The notes under the pieces were generated by a model, which searched no databases, was not told where the DNA came from, and was given only the letters and a program-made list of their open reading frames with translations. From positions 4,278,001-4,342,000 of the forward strand of contig CP011077.1 of the NCBI GenBank assembly GCA_000963575.1: 64,000 nucleotides of DNA, given 5' to 3'. Both the position numbers and the translations under genes were made by a program. The first letter of the stretch is position 1, and every line of letters begins with the position of its first letter. This stretch comes from Klebsiella michiganensis. GTDB taxonomy: Bacteria; Pseudomonadota; Gammaproteobacteria; Enterobacterales; Enterobacteriaceae. Positions 17,950 to 26,404 of this stretch are shown here, piece by piece.

Positions 17950-18088
17950 GCTTAATTTCTTATGTTGATTTCAGAAGATGAAATGCGATCGTAAACCGGA
18001 AAGTTTACCGGATTTACGCCGCATTTTGTAGCATTCTCCCTGACATATAGCCAAGTAATTAACGCTGCAGCCGCGTTGAGAATGCAGG

Positions 18089-19822
18089 CTAGATTGGCCA
18101 GAGATGATCAATCAAAAGCTGCACGCTTCGGTTGCCGCGAAACTCGTTCACATCCAGCTTGTAGGCCAGCTCAACCTCGCGCACGCCGTTGTCCGGCCAG
18201 CGGGTGGTATCCACGTTAAAGGCAATGCCGTCCAGCAGCGGGCCACCGCCGACAGGCTCCACCATGACCTTCAGATGGCGCTCGCCCACCAGGCGCTGCT
18301 GGAGAATGCGGAACTTGCCGTCAAACAGCGGCTCCGGGAACATTTGCCCCCACGGGCCGGCATCTCTGAGCATCTCCGCCACTTCGAGCGTCATCTCCTG
18401 AGCAGACAGCGGGCCATCAGACCAGATCTCCCCCTGCAGCAACGCCGGATCCAGCCACTCACCGACCAGGTCGCCAAAGCGCTGACGGAACTCCTCAAAA
18501 CGCGACTCTTCCAGCGACAGACCAGCGGCCATCGCGTGCCCGCCGAATTTCAGCATCATGCCCGGATAGAGCGTGTCCAGACGCTCTAAGGCATCGCGCA
18601 TGTGCAGCCCCTGCACCGAGCGGCCGGAACCTTTTAGCGTGCCGTCTCCCGCAGGCGCAAACGCGATTACCGGCCGGTGGAAACGTTCTTTTATTCGCGA
18701 GGCAAGTATGCCAACCACGCCCTGATGCCACTCCGGGTGATACATCGCCAGCCCGTAAGGCAGCACTTCGCTGCTGCGCTCCAGTTGTTCGCAAAGGGTT
18801 AGCGCCTCAACCTGCATACCTTGTTCAATCTCTTTCCGCGTCTGATTCAGCGCGTCCAGCTCATTAGCCAGCATACGTGCTTCGCCGATATTTTCGCTGA
18901 GCAACAATGCGACGCCAACTGACATATCATCCAGCCGGCCTGCGGCGTTCAGACGCGGCCCCAGCGCAAAGCCGAGATCGCTGGCGGCGATCTTTTGCGG
19001 CTCTCGGTTGGCCACTTCCAGCAGGGCGCGAATACCGGGGCGGCATTTAGCCGCGCGGATACGGCTTAGGCCTTGCCAGGTCAGAATGCGATTGTTGGCA
19101 TCCAGAGGCACGACGTCCGCCACGGTGCCCAGCGCGACTAAATCGAGCAGTTCGGCAAGGTTCGGAATGGCCAGTCCACGCTGTTCGAACCAGCCTTTGT
19201 CACGCAGATGCGTGCGTAACGCCAGCATCAAATAAAACGCGACGCCAACGCCGGCCAGGGATTTCGATGGAAACGCGCAGTCGGCGAGATTCGGGTTAAT
19301 GATGGCTTCAGCGGCGGGGAGCGTTTCCCCCGGCAGGTGGTGATCGGTCACCAGCACCGGGATCCCCAGCGCATGGGCGCGCTCAACGCCCGCATGGGAT
19401 GAAATACCGTTGTCAACGGTCATTATCATCTGCGCGCCGCGAGCATGGGCCTGATCGACCACTTCCGGGCTAAGCCCATAGCCATCTTCAAAGCGGTTCG
19501 GCACCAGGTAGCCAATATTTTCAGCCCCCATGCTGCGTAGCGCCAAAACGCTTAGCGCCGTGCTGGTTGCCCCATCGGCATCAAAATCACCGACAACGAT
19601 AATGCGCAGACCTTCGCGAAAAGCGTTGTAAAGCATGACGACTGCCCGGTCGATGCCGCTGAGCTGCTGCCACGGCAGCATCCCTTTTACGCCGCGCTCC
19701 AGATCTTGCTCGCCACGCACGCCCCGGCTGGCGTACAGCCGCTGTAGCAGAGGAGGCAGCGTAGCCGGAAGCGCCACCGAGCTGTCAACGACCCGGCGGC
19801 GGAGTTGCGTTTGCTGTTTCAC
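18089..19822 (-). CDS. recJ: Single-strand DNA 5'-3' exonuclease RecJ
   Basis: A DHH-family exonuclease for recombination and mismatch repair. It is 577 residues, the E. coli length. The phosphoesterase motifs VGDFDADGATST (near 77) and VTDHH (near 158) are intact, and a DHHA1 domain and C-terminal OB fold follow. It lies six bases downstream of dsbC, in the conserved order xerD-dsbC-recJ-prfB-lysS. Confidence 0.97.
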   Translation of the reverse strand: MKQQTQLRRRVVDSSVALPATLPPLLQRLYASRGVRGEQDLERGVKGMLPWQQLSGIDRAVVMLYNAFREGLRIIVVGDFDADGATSTALSVLALRSMGAENIGYLVPNRFEDGYGLSPEVVDQAHARGAQMIMTVDNGISSHAGVERAHALGIPVLVTDHHLPGETLPAAEAIINPNLADCAFPSKSLAGVGVAFYLMLALRTHLRDKGWFEQRGLAIPNLAELLDLVALGTVADVVPLDANNRILTWQGLSRIRAAKCRPGIRALLEVANREPQKIAASDLGFALGPRLNAAGRLDDMSVGVALLLSENIGEARMLANELDALNQTRKEIEQGMQVEALTLCEQLERSSEVLPYGLAMYHPEWHQGVVGILASRIKERFHRPVIAFAPAGDGTLKGSGRSVQGLHMRDALERLDTLYPGMMLKFGGHAMAAGLSLEESRFEEFRQRFGDLVGEWLDPALLQGEIWSDGPLSAQEMTLEVAEMLRDAGPWGQMFPEPLFDGKFRILQQRLVGERHLKVMVEPVGGGPLLDGIAFNVDTTRWPDNGVREVELAYKLDVNEFRGNRSVQLLIDHLWPI

Positions 19823-19828
19823 CCGAAA

Positions 19829-20545
19829 TTAACCACCCGCTTTCGTTAGCTGCTTGTGGGCATCCAGCATTTGTTTCATCTCTTTTGGCCCCTGATAACC
19901 CGGGATCATGCTGCCGTTGCTCAAGATAATCGCCGGCGTGCCCTGAACGCCAAACTGCACGCCCAGGTTGTAATGGTTAGCCAGGTTTATGTCACAGCTT
20001 GCCGGTGCCACATCTCCGCCCTTCATTGCGGCATCGAACGCCTTGTTGCGGTCTTTCGCACACCAGATGGACTTCATGTCGCTCTCAGCCTGGCTTTGCA
20101 GCCCCTGGCGCGGGAATGCCAGATAACGCACGGTGATCCCCAGCGCGTTGTAGTCGCTCATCTCTTCGTGCAGTTTGTGGCAGTAGCCGCAGGTGATGTC
20201 GGTGAACACCGTAATCACATGCTGCTCCTTCGGCGCTTTGTAGATGATCATCTCTTTTTCCAGAGCGTTCAGCTTGCCGACCAGCAGTTGGTTAGTCACG
20301 TTCACCGGCTGGGCCCCGCTCACATCATAAAGCGGCCCCTGAATCACATGCTTGCCGTCTTCGGTTACGTAGAGCACGCCGCTGTCGGTCAGCACGGTTT
20401 TCATTCCGGCAACCGGTGCAGCTTGAATCTCCGCCCCCTGCACGCCCAGCTTCGCCAGGGATTGTTTAATGGCGGCGTCATCCGCGTGAGCAAAACCGGA
20501 AACAGAAGCGGCCAGCAGCGAAAGCAGCCAAAAACCTTTTTTCAT
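19829..20545 (-). CDS. dsbC: Periplasmic thiol:disulfide isomerase DsbC
   Basis: This V-shaped dimer rearranges wrong disulfides in the periplasm and is kept reduced by DsbD. The start at 20545 (MKKGFWLLSLL) gives a clean signal peptide ending AHA and 238 residues. An AAGGAA box lies 9 bases upstream. A longer reading would add 10 unrelated residues. The active site is TCGYCHK, and a second cysteine pair (IWCAKD, ASCDIN) is structural. Confidence 0.96.
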   Translation of the reverse strand: MKKGFWLLSLLAASVSGFAHADDAAIKQSLAKLGVQGAEIQAAPVAGMKTVLTDSGVLYVTEDGKHVIQGPLYDVSGAQPVNVTNQLLVGKLNALEKEMIIYKAPKEQHVITVFTDITCGYCHKLHEEMSDYNALGITVRYLAFPRQGLQSQAESDMKSIWCAKDRNKAFDAAMKGGDVAPASCDINLANHYNLGVQFGVQGTPAIILSNGSMIPGYQGPKEMKQMLDAHKQLTKAGG

Positions 20546-20571
20546 GAGGATTCCTTTATCTCTTGTGGCAC

Positions 20572-21468
20572 TCACGCTCGAGGGTGGTGCTGTTGATGCA
20601 GCTGGCGTAAACGCGCCGTCGCTACATGTGTATAAATTTGTGTCGTGGACAAATCACTATGGCCCAGCAGCATCTGTACGACACGGAGATCCGCGCCATG
20701 GTTCAGCAAGTGCGTGGCAAAAGCGTGGCGCAACACATGCGGAGACAACTTTTCGCTGTCGATGCCAGCCAGCACGGCATAGTGCTTAATGCGGTGCCAG
20801 AAGGTTTGCCGCGTCATTTGCTGTGCGCGGTTACTGGGGAATAGCACGTCCAGAGACTGTCCGTTTAACAAGTCCGGGCGGCTATACTTCAGGTACTCTT
20901 CAATCCAGTACACCGCCTCTTCCCCCAGCGGTACCAGACGCTCTTTATTGCCTTTACCAATCACCCGCACAACGCCCTGCCGCAGGCTGATGTCGCTCAT
21001 TGTCAGCCCGACCAGCTCCGAGACGCGCAGCCCGGTTGCGTACAAAACTTCAAGCATTGCTTTATCACGCAGCTCAATAGGCTGATCGATACACGGAGAT
21101 TGTAACAGCCGCTCAACCTGAGCTTCGCTTAAATCCTTTGGCAAACGCTGAGGAAGTTTGGGGGATGAAAGCAGCGCGCTAGGGTCGTCTTCCCGCATTT
21201 TTTCACGGTACAAATACTGAAATAACCTACGCATGGCGCTAAGCAAGCGTGCGGAACTGGTGGCTTTATAACCGCCCTCAACGCGCTCCGCAAGCAGCGA
21301 CTGGAGATCCGAAGCCTGGACCGTTAAAAAACTGAGCTGGTGGCGCTGCAGCCATTCGGCCACCATAGTGAGATCGCGGCGATAAGAACTGAGCGTATTT
21401 TCAGCCAGGTTTCTCTCCAGCCACAGCGCATCCAGAAACTGTTCTATACGAATCTTATCCTGCTCCAC
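20572..21468 (-). CDS. xerD: Tyrosine recombinase XerD
   Basis: It resolves chromosome dimers at dif together with XerC, under FtsK control. The start is GTG at 21468, which gives exactly the 298 residues of E. coli XerD and has a CAGGAG box upstream; an ATG 21 codons earlier has no family support. Catalytic residues are Arg in TGLRVSE, His-x-x-Arg in PHVLRHAFA, His in LLGHSDL and Tyr in TQIYTHV. The next gene, dsbC, begins 26 bases after the stop. Confidence 0.96.
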   Translation of the reverse strand: MEQDKIRIEQFLDALWLERNLAENTLSSYRRDLTMVAEWLQRHQLSFLTVQASDLQSLLAERVEGGYKATSSARLLSAMRRLFQYLYREKMREDDPSALLSSPKLPQRLPKDLSEAQVERLLQSPCIDQPIELRDKAMLEVLYATGLRVSELVGLTMSDISLRQGVVRVIGKGNKERLVPLGEEAVYWIEEYLKYSRPDLLNGQSLDVLFPSNRAQQMTRQTFWHRIKHYAVLAGIDSEKLSPHVLRHAFATHLLNHGADLRVVQMLLGHSDLSTTQIYTHVATARLRQLHQQHHPRA

Positions 21469-21570
21469 GCTCCACTCCTGATTTGGCGAATTGTGTCCAT
21501 TATGCATGATGGCGAACGGGATCTGGTACACTTGGCCATCTGCACGCGATTAAAATGAGTTGTTATTGCT

Positions 21571-22092
21571 ATGAACATTGGTCTTTTTTACGGCTCCAGC
21601 ACCTGCTACACCGAAATGGCAGCCGAAAAAATTCGCGACATCATTGGCCCGGAACTGGTGACGCTTCACAACCTGAAAGACGACACTCCGGCCCTGATGG
21701 AGCAGTATGACGTTCTGATCCTTGGCATTCCAACCTGGGATTTTGGTGAACTGCAGGAGGACTGGGAAACCGTCTGGCCGCAGTTAGACGAACTGAATCT
21801 GGAAGGCAAAATCGTGGCGCTTTACGGCATGGGCGACCAGCTTGGCTACGGTGAATGGTTCCTGGATGCGTTAGGCATGCTGCACGACAAGCTGGCACCG
21901 CGCGGGGCGCAATTCATCGGTTACTGGCCAACTGAAGGCTATGAATTTACCAGCCCAAAACCGGTCATTGCCGACGGGCAGCTGTTTGTTGGCCTGGCGT
22001 TGGATGAAACCAATCAGTACGATCTGAGCGACGAACGTATTGAAACCTGGTGTGAGCAAATCCTTGGCGAAATGGCCGAGCGCTTCGCTTAA
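21571..22092 (+). CDS. fldB: Flavodoxin 2
   Basis: A 173-residue FMN electron carrier of the long-chain flavodoxin class. The phosphate-binding loop is GSSTCYTEM near residue 9; LGIPTWDFGELQEDW near 51 and GMGDQLGYGEWF near 92 form the isoalloxazine loops. It is transcribed divergently from xerD. Its stop overlaps the ygfX stop on the opposite strand by 4 bases. Confidence 0.96.
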   Translation: MNIGLFYGSSTCYTEMAAEKIRDIIGPELVTLHNLKDDTPALMEQYDVLILGIPTWDFGELQEDWETVWPQLDELNLEGKIVALYGMGDQLGYGEWFLDALGMLHDKLAPRGAQFIGYWPTEGYEFTSPKPVIADGQLFVGLALDETNQYDLSDERIETWCEQILGEMAERFA

Positions 22093-22511
22093 ACCTGCCC
22101 GCTTCCGCTCGCCTGTTGCTGCATCAGCAGGCGGCGTAAGTCACGCCATTCACCGATGTCCATGCTGTCAGCGGCCAGCCAAAGGTGCTGGCAACGTTGT
22201 TTTCCAGCCCGTCGCAGTCTTAGCATCACCCCGCTATCAATAATCCACGGGTTTCCGACGATATCCCAGTCACGCCCTTGCCAGCGCAGACGAAAGTCCG
22301 TCAGCAGTTTAATTTCGCCCTGGCGAGCGTGAATACGGCGCTGGCTGCGCACGCTGTCAAAAACCACAAGGGAAAGCAATAGCATCCAGACCAGCGTGTA
22401 GCTCATCGGCCACGGCATTAGCAGCACGAACAGCGCCACCAGGCCGTGGAGGAGTAATGACATCCATTGCGCGCGCCATGAAACCCGCAGGTCAGATTGC
22501 CACAGGACCAC
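22089..22511 (-). CDS. ygfX: YgfX (CptA) membrane protein
   Basis: A 140-residue inner-membrane protein with two hydrophobic segments near residues 18-50 and a soluble C-terminal part. It is known as the partner of SdhE/YgfY and was proposed as a toxin-like cell-division inhibitor (CptA); that role is debated. It overlaps the sdhE gene by 20 bases, so the pair is co-translated. Confidence 0.9.
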   Translation of the reverse strand: MVLWQSDLRVSWRAQWMSLLLHGLVALFVLLMPWPMSYTLVWMLLLSLVVFDSVRSQRRIHARQGEIKLLTDFRLRWQGRDWDIVGNPWIIDSGVMLRLRRAGKQRCQHLWLAADSMDIGEWRDLRRLLMQQQASGSGQV

Positions 22512-22758
22512 GTTCTTTATTCCGTGTCTGAATCAGGGCAACCATACGCTGAAGTTCGGCATCTGCTGGTTTACCGTGGTTCATCAACCAGTTAAACAAG
22601 TCTGGATCGTCAGACTCCAGCAGGCGGACAAACAGCTGCTTGTCGCTGTCGCTAAGCGTTTCGTATTCATGTTCGAAGAACGGCATAATCGAAATATCGA
22701 GCTCGCGCATTCCACGGCGGCATGCCCAGTGAATTCGGGCTTTATTATTGATATCCAT
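22492..22758 (-). CDS. sdhE: FAD assembly factor SdhE
   Basis: A small helical protein that promotes covalent flavinylation of succinate dehydrogenase and fumarate reductase. The start at 22758 gives 88 residues as in E. coli; a Met two codons upstream is less likely. The RGxxE motif needed for flavinylation is visible (CRRGMREL). Confidence 0.95.
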   Translation of the reverse strand: MDINNKARIHWACRRGMRELDISIMPFFEHEYETLSDSDKQLFVRLLESDDPDLFNWLMNHGKPADAELQRMVALIQTRNKERGPVAI

Positions 22759-23004
22759 GTGCACTTTCCTGCTTAACCATCAAATTGGGTACGGAGTTAG
22801 TGTAACGTGTTTTTGTCACCGGGATTACCTGAATGTTCCATTGTGCGCGCTTTCCCCATACAAACCCGTGTCACAGCACCGATTGCACAAGATTCTCCGA
22901 GGCAGCACGCAAACGCACAAATGGCGTTATCAAACTGCTTGCATTGCCCTCTGGCTCTTTTACCATTGAGAAATTAAACCGTTGGATAACCCGGGATCTT
23001 TGTT

Positions 23005-23991
23005 ATGGCTTTTAATCCGTTTCCTCCTCGCCAGCCCTGTGCCTCCGCCCGTCTGCCGCTGACGTTAATGACGCTTGATGACTGGGCTCTCGTCACTGCC
23101 GTAGGCGCGGATGCCGAGAAGTACCTTCAGGGGCAGGTCACTGCCGACGTCGCTAAGCTTGAAGCGGGCCAGCATTTACTTTGCGCCCATTGCGATGCCA
23201 AAGGGAAGATGTGGAGTAACCTGCGCCTGTTCCATCGCGGTGAAGGCTTTGCATTTATTGAGCGTCGCAACCTGCGTGACGCCCAACTGACGGAGCTAAA
23301 GAAATACGCCGTCTTCTCCAAAGTCACCTTCAGTGCGGATGACGCCAGCGTTTTGTTAGGGTTAGCCGGTTTCCAGGCGCGCTCTGCGCTAGCCGCCGTT
23401 TTCGATACGCTGCCGGATGAAGAAACCCAGGTCGTCCAGCACGGAGCAACAACTTTACTGTGGCTGAACCAGCCAGCTGAACGCTTCCTGATTGTCACTG
23501 ACGAAGAAACGGCTCAGACGCTAACCGAGAAACTCAGCGAAGAAGCACAGCGCAATGATAGCCAGCAGTGGCTGGCGCTGGATGTCGAAGGCGGATTGCC
23601 AGTCATTGATAGCGTAAACAGCGCACAGTTCATTCCACAGGCGACCAACCTTCAGGCACTGGGCGGCATCAGCTTTAAAAAAGGCTGTTATACCGGCCAG
23701 GAAATGGTTGCCCGAGCCAAGTTCCGCGGAGCAAATAAGCGAGCACTCTGGCTGCTGGCCGGTAGCGCCAGCCGCGTACCTGAGGCAGGCGAAGACCTTG
23801 AATTGCAGCTGGGTGAAAACTGGCGTCGTACCGGTACCGTGCTGGCCGCCGTGCGATTAGAAGATGGCCGTCTTATTGTGCAGGCGGTGATGAACAACGA
23901 TCTGGAGCCGGACAGCGTCCTGCGCGTACGTGACGATGCAAACAGCAAGCTCGCACTTGAACCACTGCCTTATTCTCTGGAAGAAAAATAA
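23005..23991 (+). CDS. ygfZ: tRNA-modifying / Fe-S maintenance protein YgfZ
   Basis: A folate-binding protein of the GcvT-like fold that supports iron-sulfur enzymes such as MiaB. It is 328 residues. The signature KGCYTGQE is present near residue 226 with its functional cysteine. It is divergent from sdhE across a 246-base spacer. Confidence 0.95.
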   Translation: MAFNPFPPRQPCASARLPLTLMTLDDWALVTAVGADAEKYLQGQVTADVAKLEAGQHLLCAHCDAKGKMWSNLRLFHRGEGFAFIERRNLRDAQLTELKKYAVFSKVTFSADDASVLLGLAGFQARSALAAVFDTLPDEETQVVQHGATTLLWLNQPAERFLIVTDEETAQTLTEKLSEEAQRNDSQQWLALDVEGGLPVIDSVNSAQFIPQATNLQALGGISFKKGCYTGQEMVARAKFRGANKRALWLLAGSASRVPEAGEDLELQLGENWRRTGTVLAAVRLEDGRLIVQAVMNNDLEPDSVLRVRDDANSKLALEPLPYSLEEK

Positions 23992-23997
23992 TCGCAT

Positions 23998-24023
23998 GTT
24001 GAGCCCCGAGACCGGGGCTCAAC
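23998..24023. terminator. Bidirectional terminator after ygfZ
   Basis: GTTGAGCCCCG and CGGGGCTCAAC form an 11-bp stem between the convergent ygfZ and yqfA genes. Confidence 0.8.
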
Positions 24024-24045
24024 ATTTTGGCAGGTTAGGCGCACG

Positions 24046-24699
24046 CTAACGAATATAGAGATAAATCGCGAGGAAATGGCAAACGCTGCCCCCCAGCACA
24101 AATCCGTGCCAGATGGCATGGTTGTATGGAATGCGTTTGCAGACGTAGAAAATTACCCCGAGCGAATAAACGATACCGCCAATCGCCAGTAGCGTAACGC
24201 TGCCCGGCGCCAGTTTGACCACCATCTGGTAGATAACCACCAGCGACAGCCAGCCCATCAGCAGATAGGTCACCAGCGACAGCACCTTAAACCGGTGCGC
24301 GATAGTGAGCTTAAACAGTATCCCGGCCAGCGCCAGGCTCCAGATGACAATCATCAATCCTTTTGACAGCGGTGAGTTGAGTCCCACCAGCAGAAAAGGT
24401 GTGTATGTTCCGGCAATCAGCAGGTATATGGCGCAGTGGTCAAACTTTTTCAGCCACCGCTTGGCCCGCTCGTGCGGAATGGCGTGGTAAAGGGTTGAGG
24501 CGAGAAACAGCAGGATCATGCTGCCGCCGTACAGGCTATAGCTGGTGATTGCCGTTGCGCTGGCGTTGGCGTCCACCGCCTGTACCAGCAGCAACACCAA
24601 GCCAACAATGCCGAACACCAGCCCAATGCCGTGGCTGATGCTATTGGCTACTTCCTCAGCCAGAGAATATCCATGCGCGATAATTGGTTTACGAGCCAT
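24046..24699 (-). CDS. yqfA: Hemolysin III / PAQR-family membrane protein YqfA
   Basis: A seven-helix inner-membrane protein of 217 residues. The family histidine/aspartate pattern is visible: SISHGIG near 23, LYHAIPH near 73 and the C-terminal HAIWHGFVLGGSVCHF. Homologues (TrhA) have been linked to membrane energetics and fluidity sensing; they are not proven haemolysins. Confidence 0.93.
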   Translation of the reverse strand: MARKPIIAHGYSLAEEVANSISHGIGLVFGIVGLVLLLVQAVDANASATAITSYSLYGGSMILLFLASTLYHAIPHERAKRWLKKFDHCAIYLLIAGTYTPFLLVGLNSPLSKGLMIVIWSLALAGILFKLTIAHRFKVLSLVTYLLMGWLSLVVIYQMVVKLAPGSVTLLAIGGIVYSLGVIFYVCKRIPYNHAIWHGFVLGGSVCHFLAIYLYIR

Positions 24700-24874
24700 C
24701 TGGCTCCTCCCGAGATAAAGAAGAATAACGCAGCCCCACTAGCCTAACTGAGAATGATTCCAGTGAACACATGTAAGCTAAAATAAATGTGTGAGCGCCT
24801 GTGACGACCGCAGTTCGTCAGCCTGGAGGATTTCTTTTACAATCAAACGACAGCGAAAAAACAGGGATAAAACG

Positions 24875-25468
24875 ATGCAACAGGCATTTGGCGAAATGAG
24901 CGAGGCCATCCATTTCCTGATGGAGATTGATAAGCTGAAGCTGGTTCAACGCCGTACCAAAATCATTGGTCATGAACAACATGAAGACTCTGCCGAACAC
25001 AGCTGGCACTTCGCCGTGGCGGCGATGAGCCTGGCTCCCTGGGCCAGGGAAGACGTGGATATCCAGCGAGTGATTCAGATGGCGCTGTTACATGATATCG
25101 TGGAAATCGACGTTGGCGATGTGCTGGTTTATGACATTGCGGCCCGCGAAGCTATCGCCGAAAAAGAAGCTGTGGCCGCACGCCGCCTGTTTGGTTTATT
25201 ACCCGAGCCTCAGGGGCCACAATTCCTCGCGCTGTGGGAAGAATATGAGGCGGGCACCACGCCCGATGCCCGCTTTGCCGGGGCGCTGGATCGCATTTTG
25301 CCTATTCTGCTAAACCTGCATAACCAAGGGCAGAGCTGGCGAGAAAATAATATTTCCCTGCAGCAGGTATTAACCCGCAATGCGCAGGTGGGAGAAAGCT
25401 GGCCGGAATTATGGCAACATGTCGAGCGCCAATTATATGTGGCACACGAGAAAGGCTGGCTGCGTTAG
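24875..25468 (+). CDS. HD-domain phosphohydrolase, YfbR/HDDC2-like
   Basis: A 197-residue HD protein. Metal ligands are visible as the early His in GHEQHE, EHSWH, the HD pair in LLHDIVE (73-74) and a later Asp (ALDRIL). This set is typical of 5'-deoxynucleotidases of the YfbR/HDDC2 group, so dephosphorylation of a nucleoside 5'-monophosphate is the best guess. The start was chosen at 24875 (MQQAFGEMSE); 28 further upstream codons are readable but lack family character. E. coli has a different small gene (yqfB) here. Confidence 0.78.
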   Translation: MQQAFGEMSEAIHFLMEIDKLKLVQRRTKIIGHEQHEDSAEHSWHFAVAAMSLAPWAREDVDIQRVIQMALLHDIVEIDVGDVLVYDIAAREAIAEKEAVAARRLFGLLPEPQGPQFLALWEEYEAGTTPDARFAGALDRILPILLNLHNQGQSWRENNISLQQVLTRNAQVGESWPELWQHVERQLYVAHEKGWLR

Positions 25469-25510
25469 CCCTGGCCGTTAGCAAAAGTCGACTCAGCAGG
25501 AAGAGAGAGT

Positions 25511-26239
25511 ATGTTTACCCACGCGGCAATCGCCAACCTGAACGGCCTCGAGATGATGGTGTACAACTTTGTCATCAAAAACAAAGACAAAGTGATGTAC
25601 ATGACCATCCGGGAGCTGGCGGATGCCGCAGGTGTCTCCACCACTACCGTGCTGCGTTTTTGCCGCAAGCTCAACTGTGAGGGGTATTCTGAATTTCGCG
25701 TTCGCTTTAAATTATATCTGGAGCAAACGGAAACCCAGCCCGCTAATTTCGGCAGCAGCGAAATCATCAGTTTTTTTAAAAGCACCAATAACGAAGAATT
25801 TGATAATCTCATCGATCGTGCGGTAGATATTATTTGCTCCTCCGAGCGTATTATTTTTGTTGGCGCGGGAACATCTGGCGCTTTAGCCAAATACGGCGCA
25901 CGCTTTTTCTCAAACGTTGGGAAATTTAGCAATCATATAGATGACCCTTATTTTCCGGTCACCAATGATATGGCACGTAACGCGCTGGCTATTGTGCTTT
26001 CCGTTTCCGGCGAGACCGAAGAAATCCTGCGCTTTGCCAGCCAGTTCAGCCTCCACCACTGCAAAGTGATGTCTATCACCAGCCATGAGAACTCGTCGCT
26101 GGCTAAATTAGCCGACTTTAATATCTCCTGGCATATTCCGCCGGTGCGTATCGCTGGGGTTTATGACATCACCACACAAATCCCTGTCATTTATATTCTG
26201 GAAACAATTGGCCGCCGACTGGCGAAAAGAATGATGTAA
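25511..26239 (+). CDS. RpiR-family regulator (HTH plus SIS domain)
   Basis: A 242-residue regulator. The N-terminal HTH covers about 1-75 (MTIRELADAAGVSTTTVLRFCRKL), and a SIS sugar-phosphate-binding domain covers about 110-235 (IIFVGAGTSGALAKYGA). RpiR proteins sense phosphosugars. It is 165 bases upstream of bglA in the same direction, so control of phospho-beta-glucoside hydrolysis is the natural inference. It is absent from the bglA locus in E. coli K-12. Confidence 0.85.
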   Translation: MFTHAAIANLNGLEMMVYNFVIKNKDKVMYMTIRELADAAGVSTTTVLRFCRKLNCEGYSEFRVRFKLYLEQTETQPANFGSSEIISFFKSTNNEEFDNLIDRAVDIICSSERIIFVGAGTSGALAKYGARFFSNVGKFSNHIDDPYFPVTNDMARNALAIVLSVSGETEEILRFASQFSLHHCKVMSITSHENSSLAKLADFNISWHIPPVRIAGVYDITTQIPVIYILETIGRRLAKRMM

Positions 26240-26259
26240 AAAAACACCCTGTTTTTTAT

Positions 26260-26299
26260 TTGTGACAAATCACAATTCACGCTATTTGTTATATCGTGA
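26260..26299. promoter_or_regulatory. Inverted repeats in the rpiR-bglA spacer
   Basis: TTGTGA-N4-TCACAA (26260-26275) is followed by TCACG-N13-CGTGA (26277-26299). TGTGACAA and CGTGACAA recur as the same motif. These are candidate operators for the adjacent RpiR protein. The four-base spacer of the first repeat is two bases short of a CRP site. Confidence 0.4.
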
Positions 26300-26355
26300 C
26301 AATCCCATTTCATTTGTTAGACTCCAAAACAGAAATAATAGATTCAGCGCCACAG

Positions 26356-26371
26356 TGTGATTCAACGCACA
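26356..26371. promoter_or_regulatory. Candidate CRP site upstream of bglA
   Basis: TGTGA-TTCAAC-GCACA differs from the CRP consensus halves at one position. It lies close to the bglA start (26405), so it would act only if the promoter is very near; catabolite control of a glucosidase is plausible. Confidence 0.35.
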
Positions 26372-26404
26372 TTATTTCCTGCGCTAACGATGAGATGAAA
26401 TAAT

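Noticed and set aside
24875..25468. HD protein as a defence effector or dGTPase
   Set aside because: Length and ligand spacing fit the YfbR/HDDC2 nucleotidase group, and there are no mobile-element marks or defence partners nearby.
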